A stretch of DNA of 64,000 nt. It comes from Echinarachnius parma (taxonomy: Eukaryota > Echinodermata > Echinoidea > Clypeasteroida > Echinarachniidae). Of the stretch, positions 34,833 through 49,000 are shown piece by piece (within the stretch, counting starts at the first letter, position 1; each line of letters starts with the position of its first letter). The notes under the pieces were generated by a model. That model saw nothing but the letters and a program-made list of their open reading frames with translations. It did not search any database and was not told the origin of the DNA. The stretch lies in the NCBI GenBank assembly GCA_037951105.1, contig JBAMJV010001298.1, forward strand, positions 1 through 64,000, given 5' to 3'. The position numbers and the translations under genes are program-made.

Positions 34833-35857
34833 TAAATGTTTTAGTTTATGCTTTCCATGTTTTCACAAAGATCATTAAATAAGGCAAAAGTATTATGTCA
34901 TTGTTTTATATTGTGCTAAAAATGATACGCGATCAAACATTTGTATGATGCTTGTAAAAGAATTGGCCAACGTACATCACATAAAAGTATACACACAAAT
35001 TATTTCAGTAAAAAATTGCAATAAATCATATAGGTTCAGATTTTCTTCTAAAAACAGTTTTCAAATAATCTGCCCATTTCTTTTACACACAAAGTGTATT
35101 ATTTAACTTTTAAAGCTATGTTATTGCATAATCAGATCCTACACATTGACTATACCCTGCAATTACTTGCATATCAAAGTTCATATAAATGGCATAATCA
35201 AATGTGTGTTAATCCATCGATTGGCAAGAATTAAACCAAACCAAAACAAATAAATTAAAACAGTTACCATTTGAGAAGTTTAAACTTGACATATACATAA
35301 AAATGAAGAAAGAAAAACATACTATTATGTTTTACTAGCAATCAAATAAAAAAATTAACTTTAGCCACATGCTTAAATAATGGTTTGTTGTATTAAATCT
35401 AACATTCACCATATTTGTAAGATACAATTTAGAAATGAATAGCAAGAATACTGATTTATCAAATACATGTAGTACTAAAGTAAATATTCCCTTCATTCAA
35501 GTCCACAACACAAGACGACAAGGCAAGATACAGTATATTAATATCAAATAACAACATTAGTTTCCATGAAAATTTAGCAACTTAACAAATATGGAAAATA
35601 CAAATCCACCCGTGATAAATACCATCACTTTTTCATATCATTCAGGGTAACAAGTAAATAAATGGGGACGAAAACGCTGATATCTTGAAAATATCACGAT
35701 CACAACAAATGACAAGATTCATTTGAAAGATGTGACTGCATTCATAACCCTAAACAAAAGGTGTAGACAATACACTGTACTGCTAAGATGGGTGAATGAA
35801 TTAAGACAAGAGTTTTGTTTCATGTTTTTTTCATCACTGCTATCAGCTTGAGTCCTT

Positions 35858-36023
35858 GGCCCCGTTGCAGAAAGAGATACAATCGATTGTAAGTTGTAAT
35901 TAAACGTAAATCAGATCACGTGTTCTAGATGCGCAAATCTGATTGGTTGAAACGCGTAAATTTTCAGACTTACGATCAATCGTAACTTACAATCGATTGT
36001 ATCTCTTTCTGCAATGGGGCCCT
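35858..36023. mobile_element. MITE family D, second copy
   Basis: Ends GGCCCCGTTGCAGAAAGAGA and TCTCTTTCTGCAATGGGGCC; both arms carry CAATCGATTG, making it almost fully palindromic (166 bp). Confidence 0.88.
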
Positions 36024-36097
36024 GGATATTCATTGACCCGTTCCCATTCTAGTGGCCAGAAACCTGAATCTGGTTGCCCCATACAAAGACAAGCATG

Positions 36098-36601
36098 TAA
36101 AGTGGTAGTACAGTTACCAAAACCTGCACAATAACACTACAAACTAATAGTTATAACTCCACCATGCTCGAAAGGTATAGAAAATTACAAACGACTAAGT
36201 AAAAAGCCTGTTATCATTCAAAAAGAGCCATTAAAACACAAGAGGGCGCTCTCTAAGAAAGCATTGGTTTCAACCATTTTCATACTAAATTATGCATGTG
36301 ATGTTTCGTTGAAATAATGATTAAATTGAGAGATCATCAACTATTTTAAAACCTCTTGAAAATTTTTGAAAAAGTGTAAGCATTTTATAAAAATCATCGA
36401 ATATTTCTGGGCCCCAGATTTATTACGATCGGATATATTTATAGATATTTTAGCCGTTTCTGAACCGATTTTGATCAAATAAAGTTTATTCTGCCATTCA
36501 AATTGTATGCTCTTTCAAATTTTACACTCAGTTTTTTATTATCTCACAAAAAAATTATTTTGTGCAGCGCCCTCTATACCAAAACTGAACTACCCCTTTA
36601 A
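36098..36601. mobile_element. MITE family B just downstream of the DAGL stop codon
   Basis: Collinear with family B; the right end is ACTGAACTACCCCTTTAA. It begins 122 bp beyond the DAGL stop. On the minus strand it supplies AATAAA at 36490-36485, the nearest such signal I see, so the element may provide the lipase mRNA's 3' end (inference). Confidence 0.7.
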
Positions 36602-36722
36602 ATTCTGTTTGATTTGGTTGCCCATTTGAGCCAGTGGATTTTAGTAGCATTTACATTTTGCGGCTGAAGCTAATTTTTAGTCGACCCGGGCCAGCGGGCC
36701 TGTGCTAATGTTGATCATTGAC

Positions 36723-39700
36723 CTAGTCGACCAGGTCTGGGTGGACCACGCGTCCATTCTTGACCCGGTCCACGAGCCAGGCCAGAGCGTTGTTGATGTC
36801 CAGAGGCAGGTGGTCCTTGATCATCCCGGGCCGGACTGCAATGTGGTCAAACTGTCTATGGGGCACCCACTGCGCACAGTACTCCTCTTGGCTCCCACAG
36901 CATTTCCTGAAAAATACAAAAGAGAGAAAATACAAAATAAAACATCCTCCATCATCGAATTAAAAAACAAACAAAAAACATTTTAAAATAAGGATTTGTG
37001 TTCCTTGACTATCCTGAGCATGACTGCAAGGTGTTCTATGGGGCACCCACTGCACACAGTACTCTTCTTGACAATCCTGAGCCTGACTGCAAGGTGTTCT
37101 ATGGGGCACCCACTGCGCACAGTACTCTTCTTGACTACCGCAACATTTTCTGTAATATACAAACAAATATACGGTCGTGAATGTTATATTAGATGGAAAG
37201 GGGAAAGAGAAAGGCAGAAAATGTATATTAATCATAATCAAAAATGAAAAAGCAATAAGAAAGTAGGACTAGATGTGGTCAAACTGTCTATGGGGCACCC
37301 ACTGTGCACAGTACTCGATCCTCTTGGCTCCCACAGCATTTGCTGTAGATAAAAAAAGAGAGATAAACAATATCAACCATCATCCGACTAAAAACATTGT
37401 CAGATTTTCAAACAAGATAATAAACAAAAAGGACACAATATGAGTGTTCCTTGACTATCCCGTGCTGGACCACAATAAAAGAGAGAACAACAATATTAAC
37501 AAATTTTCCAACAATTAACTAACAAACAACAATGAACAAAACATATAAGAAAGAAAGCTATTTGGAGTACGTATTTATGAGTAGGATCCCATCATTATGA
37601 CACTGATTCAAACAAATATTAAAAAGCAATCTTGTTCATGAAACAAACAAAAGCAAGAGAAAGCATTAGAGAACCATAGAGCTTACCCAGAATGCATCTC
37701 TCTGCGCTGGATCCAGATCATGTGACCCGGCGTGAAGAGCGGCATGAACTCCTTGCACCCTCTACGACTCGTGGGGGCGCCATTGCTGGACGGACCTGGC
37801 TCATCGATGTCCACATCAATGCATGCTATGCCACCTTCTGGAAGCCGCCCATTACCTGCTGCGATAAACAAAGATAAAAGAATTCAGAAGATTGGATTTG
37901 AGAAAAATAGCTGTTTTTCACGAGTATTTGATGATCTGACAAGCAAACTAATGCCTTCATGAATATAGGCAAGGATAAGCTAACTCAGATAAAGGTTATA
38001 AAAAAAGCTGTTTGGACTCCTACTAAAACAGCTCACAACTTTACAAAGGTATTAAAATCTTACCCCTTTAAAGGGGTAGTACAGTTTTGGTAAGGCTGAA
38101 CTTTAGTAACCAAACCTGGACAGTAACATTATAAACTAATAGTTATAACTCTACCATGCTCGAAAGGTATACAAAATTACAAACGACTAAGTAAAAAGCC
38201 TGTTATCACTAAAAAAAAGAGCCATTAAAACACAAGAGGGTGCTTTCTAAAAAGGCATTGGTTTAAACCATTTTTCATACAAAATTATGCATGTGATGTT
38301 TTATTGAAATAATGATTAAATAGAGAGATCATCAACAACTATTTAAAAAACGCTTTTGAAAATTTTTGAAAAAGTGCAAGCATTTTTTTAATTTTTGGAA
38401 AAAATCATCTAATTATTTGATATTTCAGCCGTTTCTTGGTCGATTTTGACCAAATAAAGTTTATTCTGCCATTAAAATTGCATGTTCTCTCAAATTCGAC
38501 ACTCAGTTTTTCATTACCTCACAAAAAAATTGTGATGTGCAGCGCCCTCTCTACCAAAACTAAACTACCCCTTTAAGATTGATAAAAACTAATCAAATTG
38601 ATATAAATGGAATAAGTACTTACCACCTTGGCTGATTAAAGGCTGGTCATCAGTATTGAGGAGGGCGTATCCAGCAGGCTGTGCCCCCCTCGGTGTGACA
38701 GAAGGGGATGTCTAGGATGGGACACCCCCCCCCCCCTCCCCCATGGTCAGAATCCATCCAATTAACGCTTGAAAAAAAATGATGACATTATCTATATATA
38801 TAAATGGAATAAGTACTTACCACCCTGGCTAATTATAGGCTGGTCATCAGTATTTGGGGAGGGCGTATCCAGCGGGCTGTGCCCCCCTCGGTGTGACAGT
38901 AGGGGCTGTCTAGGATGGAGCTCCCCCCCCCCCCCCATGGTCAGAATACATCCAACTGTGCTTAAAACAATGAAATTATCTATAGATATAAATGGAATAT
39001 ATACTCACCACCCTGGCTGATTATAGGCTGATCATCTGTATGTGGGGAGGGCGTATCCAGCGGGGTGTGCCCCCCTCGGTGTGACAGAAGGGGCTGTCTA
39101 GGATGAAACTCACCCCCCCCCCCCCCCATGGTCCGAATACATCCAATTTGTGCTTAAAACAATGAAATTATCTATAGATATAAAAGGAATTTATATCCCT
39201 TCTATGAATATTCATGAGTATTCTAGAAACGTGATTGGTCAATTGGGGCTCTCACAATAAAGATTATTTCCACTATAAATCTGAAATCGGGGAATATTTT
39301 TCACTATCTTTGCCGATAGCAGAAATAGCAAGCATATCATATTGCCCGTAGAGATGCGTGTAATAACAGCTTCTCTGCGAGGGGAGGTCTTGTTTTAGCT
39401 TGCGAAAAATGCTCGACGAGATTTCCCAAAGAGTAATTTATAACGAAATACAGAATATTTTCACCCGTGAATATCAACAAGTTCCACAAAATATTCTAGA
39501 GATGCATTTCATGTATAACATGGCGGTTTTCGAAGTAAACAATTTCGAAAATGGTGCACATTTTGCATCGTTGTCCTTCCATGGTCGTGACAGTAATTCA
39601 TTTCATTTAATTTCATTTCATGTAATGTATGCTGTACGTACGAATAGCTGTTTTCCCATATTCAATTACACACGTGTGACGTACGTGTATGTAAAGCGGG

Positions 39701-42700
39701 TTAATTATTCACTTTGATGCGCGCGTTTTGCATTTGTGTGCGCATTAGTTGTTAATGCGCGTAACCATGAATGGAAACATAGCGCAATACGCGCTATGTG
39801 CCAGGACTATTGCGCTAAGGGGGCCAGTGTCACAAACAGAACATAGTGCAGTGATGGTTCTGTCATCAATGGTTTGTTTTTCCTTTATAATACTTAAATT
39901 TAATTGAAATCATTTATTTGTGCGATGATTATAATCATGCGAAGGATATATAGCAAACAGAAGGGATATAAAACAAATATACCAAGCTTTTAGTTCAAAA
40001 GTATAGTGGAATTATATATCTTCGGAGGGACTGGCATAGTTACTATTTTTGTCCTCGGGGCTTCGCCCCTCGGAAAAAATAGTTCTATGCCAGTCCCTCC
40101 TCAGATATATAATTCCACTATACTTTCTCACAGCTTGGTATATTTGTATAATATACTAACCACCCAGGCTGATTATAGGCTGGTCATCAGTGTTTGGAGA
40201 AGGTGTTTCCAGCGGGCTGTGCCCCCCTCGGTGTGACAGTAAGGGTTGCCTGGGGTTGCAGCACATCCCCCCTTCAGTGTCAGAACCCTCCTCACCCACT
40301 GGAAGGTTCTCTGGAAGCCCTCGACAGGTGTACCACAGCCCCTGAAGCAGGACACGGTACTACAGAAGAAGAGATAATACATGTAATAGAATTAATTGAT
40401 ATAGCATACTTATTTTAATGTGTATGTGTACCGTATTTGCCGGTGTATAAACCGCACCCCCCTTTTTTTTGCAAGTTTTTTTGAAAAAAAGTGCGGTTAA
40501 TACGCTATAAACCGCACCCGTGTAATAACCGCACCCCCATTTTTAAAATTAATTTTTTGTTGAAAAAAGGTGCGGTTAATACACCAGCAACTACGGTATG
40601 TAAGTTTGATTTATAGGTTAATGTTAATGTTGTTATTGTAATTTGTTGCAATATATTTCTGTAAAGCGCATAGAGATGTTTGTTCATATTATGCACTATG
40701 TAAATGTAATTTATTATTATTATAATTATTATTATAAAACAGTTACATATTTTAATGCTTTACACCATCATGCACCAAGTCATAGGGTTGACAAATCAGT
40801 ACAATCTTCTAATACTGTAAACGTGGTAATGTTCACGGTGCATTCATTTTCGCGGATTTCGCGCTGAAGCCGTCGTCCGCGAATATTAAAACCCGAGAAT
40901 ATAAATGCGCGATTTGCAATGCGTGTGAACTCTTTCTCGGCAGCGATATTAAAAACCTGCGAATGTGTTTTTGTGTCGCTCAGCGCGAAATATTAATCGC
41001 GCGAAATTAACAACGTTTACAATATTAAATTGGACACAAAACATTTACTGATCATTTTCTGGACACAAGTTGAACATAATACATCAGAAATTGCAACGAA
41101 AGTAAAAAGCTTTTAACTTTACCTTAGGCACAGAACAACTTCTAAGCAGCTCCAAAATCTGGTCTCTGAGCTGTTGAAGATTACACATGGACATCCTAAA
41201 CATAAATCAAATGCAAACACAAAGTTAAAAAAGTAAAATATTTGCTGAAGACATGTAATGTTTACTACTACAAACAATGAACCCTAATGAAAAATATACA
41301 AATAGTTTTTCATGTAATACAAATATTTTGTACCTGATTGATTGTCAAAAAAAAAACAAATAAATTCAGGATGAGTATGTTTTTCCTACATCCAGGTATC
41401 AATGCAAAATTAGCTCATCCAAATATTGGATGAGTTCACATTTTCTTCTGATAATGACATGGATCATAATTAAATAGTCCGGAGATAATATGAACAAAAA
41501 AACATTAATGATTCACAGGTTACATGATGTAAGATTTCTTAATTCCGTGCTACATACACTTTAAGGGTGGAATTCTCATCAACGGGTTAAATTTAGCACG
41601 TGCTAAAACGCGTCATTCGCGTCATTTACGTCAGAAGTAGGTTAAATTTAACCCACTGTAGTATGGAAAGCCGGGTAGTTAACGCTTTGCCACCATGGTC
41701 TTCCTTGGCATTTATCTTATTTTTTTCTTCATTCAATTAGCGCTTTCTATACTCGGTTTCGACAACGGAGGTATGGAGGTTTTCCCGCAAGATGAGTTCA
41801 AATCATATAGATGAAAATTCAAATAAATCTAGCAAAATCAACGATAATTGTCAAGTTTCTTCATACTTTTTCATACTTTCTTCTTGCCAGTTTAGCGTAA
41901 AAAATAAGCGTCAGGCGCAAAGGTTTATTCATAGGTTTTGTGTGGCGTTTGTGAAGGATGAGCGCGCAATTAGCAACAGGCGCGCATTTAAAAATCATCG
42001 CGCAATGTTTACCATGCGGCGCTCCATACAGTAGTGGGTTAAATTAAACCCAGGCTAAATTTAACCCGTTGATGAGAATTCCACCCTAAAGCTCTCCTTT
42101 TTTTGGTATAAGATACAATAATGATCCACAGCCAACAAGAACATTACTACAACTAATAAGGCTTAACAAAACAGTTCACCGCAGCCAAAAAATGACGAGA
42201 AAAACATCATCAATGGTAAATGACTGTCTCTTTATATAATTAGCATGAAAGTTCATCTGTAGTGGCATTTCATAAGAAGTAACAATTATAACTTTTGATC
42301 TCAATACAACTATTTACCTCCAAATTGTTCTGCTCTCATCTACATCTGATGAAGACTGTAGATGACAGCAACCAAAGTTGAATATGCAGTGTTATCAAAA
42401 GTTTAAATTGTTACTTCTCGTCCATGTATATACTTTGCAGGTATTTGTGTTATTAGAAAGCTTACCTTGGAACAACATCCATTCCTAAGACTACAGCTGT
42501 GACAAAATCTTGAGTGTAAAGCACTCCCTCAGCACTGCAAGAAAGAGAAGTACATTGCAATGGAACACAGTTGGTATTTGGTAAAATACAAATGATAGAC
42601 AATGGCTGAGTGCTTCAGTACAATATTTTTGTTTGCCAAAGTTAACTTTGAAATTGCTCCCATAGCACTCACAATGCTAATAATGATGTACACATTCTAC

Positions 42701-42975
42701 AATCTTCTAAAATTGCAGTAACTACATTTAAATATAGTGTTTATTATTCTGAATAAAGGTTTATTTTCTTCATTTCTGGCAGTGGACCTGGGATTTCTGT
42801 GTTTTACATCTTGCGTTATTCTTCTGAATTTAATAAAGATGAAGTAATGTATCAATATTTTGTTCACATTTTCAAGAGCAAACTTTGTCTACTACTTTAT
42901 AAATTATAATACACTAACAGATTGACTGACAAACTAACAAGCACACATAGGGATATATAGAAATACAGGGATACA

Positions 42976-43035
<60 letters not shown>

Positions 43036-46000
43036 CGCACACACACACACACATACTTGTAATTGGTGCAAATCGGGGTCTGTAATTTTGAGTCTATTTA
43101 ACGGTACCCCCATCCGGGGATGGTTGTGTGTGGTATTTTAAATGCAAGTGGGGACACATAAATTTGAAACCGGGGACGCCCAATTTGTTTGTGACATGTA
43201 ATTTGCACCACTCTCCCTATGTCCACAAAATAGGGGACCGTCCTGTTCCGATACGTCCCCGGTTTGAATGTACGGTGTCATACTTACGTCCCCGTTTGGA
43301 GGTGATTACACATGCGCACACACACACACACACGCACACAGACAGATATTGGACCTACTTGACAAGGCCACCAGGAGGTGAGAAGGCAAAGGCTTTGATT
43401 TCTGGGTATTCTTCCCTGAGCAGGATGTACAAGATGGATAGACAGACACACATACACACAGACATACAGACACAGACAGACAGTCAGACAGACACACACA
43501 CATACAGACATACAGACAGACAGACAGATATTGGACCTACTTGACAAGGCCACCAGGAGGTGAGAAGGCAAAGGCTTTGATTTCTGGGTATTCTTCCCTG
43601 AGCAGGATGTACAAAATGGATAGACAAACACACATACACACAGACATACAGACACAGACACACAGTCAGACAGACACACACACATACAGACATACAGACA
43701 GACAGACAGATATTGGACCTACATGTACTTGACAAGGCCACCAGGAGGTGAGAAGGCAAAGGCTTTGATTTCTGGGTATTCTTCCCTGAGCAGGATGTAC
43801 AAGATGGATAGACAGACACACATACACACAGACATACAGACACAGACAGACAGTCAGACAGACACACACACATACAGACATACAGACAGACAGACAGATA
43901 TTGGACCTACTTGACAAGGCCACCAGGAGGTGAGAAGGCAAAGGCTTTGATTTCTGGGTATTCTTCCCTGAGCAGGATGTACAAAATGGATAGACAAACA
44001 CACATACACACAGACATACAGACACAGACACACAGTCAGACAGACACACACACATACAGACATACAGACAGACAGACAGATATTGGACCTACATGTACTT
44101 GACAAGGCCACCAGGAGGTGAGAAGGCAAAGGCTTTGATTTATGGGTATTCTTCCCTGAGCAGGATGTACAAGATGGATAGACAGACACACATACACACA
44201 GACATACAGACACAGACAGACAGTCAGACAGACACACACACATACAGACATACAGACAGACAGACAGATATTGGACCTACTTGACAAGGCCACCAGGAGG
44301 TGAGAAGGCAAAGGCTTTGATTTCTGGGTATTCTTCCCTGAGCAGGGTGTACAAGATGGATAGACAGACACACATACACACAGACATACAGACACAGACA
44401 CACAGTCAGACAGACACACACACATACAGACATACAGACAGACAGACAGATATTGGACCTACATGTACTTGACAAGGCCACCAGGAGGTGAGAAGGCAAA
44501 GGCTTTGATTTCTGGGTATTCTTCCCTGAGCAGGATGTACAAGATGGATAGACAGACACACATACACACAGACATACAGACACAGACAGACAGACAGTCA
44601 GACACATACACATACATACAGACAGACAGACAGACAGACAGATATTGGACCTACTTGACAAGGCCACCAGGAGGTGAGAAGGCAAAGGTTTTGATGTCTG
44701 GGTATTCTTCTCTGAGCAGGATGGACAAGATGGTCGCCACTCCAGCTCCTAGACTGTGCCCAACTATGACTAACTTGTAACTCTGCAGATAGATAGAACA
44801 AATCACAATTGATCAAAAGATAATTCACCTTCACAAGGCCTCAAAGATTCTTGACAATTCTCAAATCATCTCATTTTTGTAAATTTACATTTGATTTATT
44901 TTTTTTAATATCATTTGGTAACACATATATTTAAAAAAATCTAAAACGCTGTAAAATTGAAATCATGTTACTCAAAATCTTGAAGGACAGTGATATCAAG
45001 ATAAAACAATCAATTTAAATGTTACAACTAGAAATTCCATCTCACTGGGTATCTTTTGGAAGCATCTTCTAGCAGTTTTTCTCTAATTTCAGCGAGGATG
45101 GATTCCGATTCCGTTTTTAACTTACTTTAAAAAAATAAAAATCAGAGAGTCAATAATGAACTAAATCTTACAGGGTGTCTTTCGAAAGCATTTTCAAGTA
45201 GTTTTTCTTCTCGTAGCCGTGCAAGAATGTTCTTTGAGTTGTTGACGACACCGCGGTGGCCGTATATGTCGTGACCTTCCACATCCAGCTTCTCTGCAGC
45301 AGCAGAAATATCCGTCAGTATGTCCTGCAATTAAAGTTGGTTGGATGAATTGTGAATACAAATACCAGGGGGTGTTTCACAAAGATCCTAAGTTGATCTT
45401 AACTCTAAGTTAGACTTTAGAAGTATGGAAAGCCATTAGTTTCTTTGAAAATTGTTATAAAAATCCTTTTTCAAAGGCAGGAGTTTTCATGTTGCTGATG
45501 ATGAAAAGTTTAAAATTCTTGCTTTGTTGCTTTTGAATATACATTATATTGTATTCCAATGCTACAAATGGCTTTTCATAATAATTAAATCCAACTTGGA
45601 ATTAAGTTAAACTTAGAATCTTTGTGAAACACCCCCCTGATTTATTTGATTGAAATCATTATTATCATCACAACCTTCCACATCTAACTTCTCTGCTACA
45701 ACTGACTCATCTGTGAGCATGTCATACATGTCATACACAGTTGGATGAAGTGTGAATACAAATAGCTGATTTATTTGATTGAAATCATTATTATCATCAC
45801 AACCTCCCACATCTAACTTCTCTGCTACAACTGACTCATCTGTGAGCATGTCATACAATCACAGTTGGATGAAAAGTTTGAATAAGAATTATCTGATTAA
45901 TTTGATTTAAAAACATTGTTATTTGTTAACACATTACACTTTGAACCCCTTAACCCATTGAAGACTACATCATTTGAGTATAGTTACATGTGATGACACA

Positions 46001-49000
46001 CGCAGTACCCCGGGGTACCATTGTACCCCGGTATCCCGCGTTGTGTAGCGCCATCTTGTGTCCACCCGAAGTACAACCGTACCAAAGAGCAATCATGGAT
46101 GCCGCTGGTGTATTGCATTGTGCATGCAGCGCTTTTATGCACGCTACCCCGGCCGCAAAGAGAGCATTTTGAACGTAAATAAAGCATAACGAAAATAATT
46201 TTACACTCTTTGGTACCCCGGTGTACAGCCCTGAAAAATAAATAAATAATTAAACAAAAAGGCGGATTTTCATTTGGTACCCCAGGGTACCATTTATGTC
46301 ATGTATTGCCTATAGATCCCATGATCTCTAGATATGCTTGTAAAATAATTTATGGTTACATGAGATAGGGTGGAATGTGTGCTCTGCCACGTTATGTTGA
46401 TTTGCATGTTATTCTAGCATATTGACATCGATGAGTTAGAGCCAATGATGCTAATTACCATGGTAAATGTCGCTGGTCTGTAATCGAGCCCCTTGGCCCT
46501 GTTCTAGTTGGGTAAAATGGAAACAATCTTACCTTAGAATTATATCATGGTATAACTATCAAGTGATATCAGTTATCTAGTAGTCATGATATTCCTATCA
46601 AATCATCATTCCATCAGTGGAATTAAGCATCAATGAAATTTGGTGGACCATGGTTATTTTTAGTGGCCCAGTGGCCGAGAGCACGATCATGACCGATGAC
46701 CAGACCTGGTTCCACTGATCTTTAAATATGCTTGTGCAAGCCTTTATGGTTGAATGAGTAAGGGAGGTATGTACTATGTTTGCTCTGCTACGTTCTATCG
46801 AGTTTCATATTATTCAATATATTATTCTTGCATATTGACATCGATGAGATAGTGTCAATGATGCTAATCACCATGGTAAATGTCGCTGGTCTGTAATGTG
46901 GCCCCTGGGCCCGGGGCCACTGGGCCAGTTTTAATTTTGAGCACCGAGTATCATCTTACCTGGAATGAGAGTGTACCACGTATTGCAACAACCACAGATT
47001 TGTGTTCATGGTCCAGCACCACATAGAACGGACTCTGGAAAATCTGTACAGAGGAGAAAAGTTCAGTAATTTTTAATTAAGTTTATATATAAACACTGGA
47101 CATAAAGTTCATTAAAATACACAATATGTCAGTCAAAATGCGTCAAGCTATCAGACTTGTGTTTAAGGTCCAGCATCACATACTAAGGAACTGGCCATAG
47201 CTCTGACGGCTCTGTTATTACACCAACAACAGATAATCAGATATCAATCAATCCTCTACAATTTTTAAACTACATCTGTAAGGACCTATCCCTAGTGCAG
47301 ATAGGAAATTGAACCGTAAACATTCCTAGTGTAGGACTTGCCTTGTTGTGGAAGCTAAGGAAGAGAAGATCTTCCTCATCTGCACTGGCCATAGCTCTGA
47401 CGGCAGTGGTGTTGCATTGGCAGCAGTTATCCCCTCGAATATGTTCAGAACCCTTGCGACATGCACCACAGTACCTGCAAAATTCAATCAAAGTATAGTC
47501 ATTATTTCATGCAAGGCAATTCTTCCTATCAATACATGTGCTTCTAAAAGAATAAGAGCCTATAGGCAATAGTAGGATGGGGAATATGAAAATTGATTTA
47601 AGTGCAAACCCTACTTCCCATCAATTGATTCTGAAATGCCGGACATATCATGAATGGCCCATCAAATGTTTAATGTATGTTTAAAAGTCTGCAGCTTACT
47701 TCAGACTGAGCTATCAATGAAAGGGCTAAAAGCCCAAAACTATCTCTCCAGTCTGAACTAAACAGGGACTGTAAGAAGGGCCTGGTCCTTATATATACTA
47801 ACTTTCCTGAGCAGCACAGCTTACATAGCCAGCATCCCAGATCAGACTGGGCTAGGAGGGGCCAGCCGTTGGATGCCATAGAGTACTGGTAGTAGTGCTG
47901 GACCGTCTCTAGTCTAGTCTCGACAGGGTCACCTGGTAGGGCCACATCTGGTCCAGGATCCTTCGTAGGGAGGGCATTGGGCATCCTTTCCTGGATCCGG
48001 CGCTCCTGTTCTACCTGGGCTAGTATGAGTCCTGCAACTATGTCTGATAGCACCAAGTCATAGTTCTGTTGAAGGAACAATGAGCATTGATTTAAGGGGA
48101 TGTTTATCACTAAAAATCAATGACAGTGTTAGTGAAACGCCCTATGGATCTCTTTAAAAATTACAACAATTACTACAGGATGATTACAATCTGTGTTATG
48201 ATAAGTCCAGCTACTTTATCTGATAGCACCAAGTCATAGTTCTGTTGATGGAAAGATGGGAGGATAAGGACCAACTACTTAATCTGATCTCTATCAAAAT
48301 TGATACAATTACTACAAAAGTATTCCAACCTGTGCTAAGATGAGGCTGGTAACTATGTCTGATAGTACACCAAATCGTAGTTATGTTGATGGAAAAATGG
48401 GAGGATAAGTATCTGCCATTTAAATCAGAGGGTGTTTCAATAAAAAAGGGGGGGGGGGGGAATGCTGCTAAAAGTGATTCTTGTGTTAGTATTCATAAAA
48501 CATTTCAAACATTACGATTGCTACAAAATTATTACAACCTGTACTAGCAACTTAGCTATGTCTAATGGCACATCTCTAGTGGTTGTTTAATGTCTGTTTG
48601 TTTTCCTCTTACTAATAGTATGAAACCAGCTTGTCTTTGATTTCACAGGTTGAACTTGTGTAACATTCTACTCGCCATAACATCTCCCTGCATCAATTGT
48701 TACTGGCCCTGGGGCAAAGGGCAAGTGCTAGTATCAAACCCTGTGATTTAGCATTCACTAGCATTGAGCTTTCCATGTTATTTATTCTTATTATTTTACA
48801 AAAGACAAAGTTGATTTTTGGCTAAATGGAGATCTGGCCCCATATTCATGAACCCCGCTAGCTTTATTAGTTCCTTGCTAAGTGTATTTTAGATGTGCAG
48901 TTTATTGAGCAACAAACAGTTTTCCTAGTCCCCAACTAGAGTAAGCTGGTTAAGCAGTAGGTACCCACTGTTTACCCTAGTTAGCAACTAGCGGGCTTTC

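Larger units (their letters stand above)
31380..35300. repeat. segmental duplication copy 2 (paralogous to 17536-19900), containing the 45-bp array
   Basis: Collinear with copy 1 apart from insertions. The right flank of the array (CAATACATGCCC...GTCTCCTTATTCTAGTATTG) matches the sequence right of the single MITE E in copy 1. A MITE E relative at 34656-34832 lies further on. Confidence 0.8.

Noticed and set aside
40341..40359. DAGL exon 12 acceptor at TTCAG|GGGCTG (40341)
   Set aside because: The upstream acceptor CTGTAG|TACCGT at 40359 keeps frame and adds YRVLLQ, matching the family segment before GLWY.
43330..44640. CRISPR-like array
   Set aside because: Repeats are exon fragments of 85-100 bp with microsatellite between; the genome is eukaryotic and there are no unique spacers or cas genes.
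43128..44834. Cys/Val- and Thr/His-rich frames over the 43.1-44.8 kb array
   Set aside because: They translate CA/CAGA microsatellite and out-of-frame lipase exon copies.
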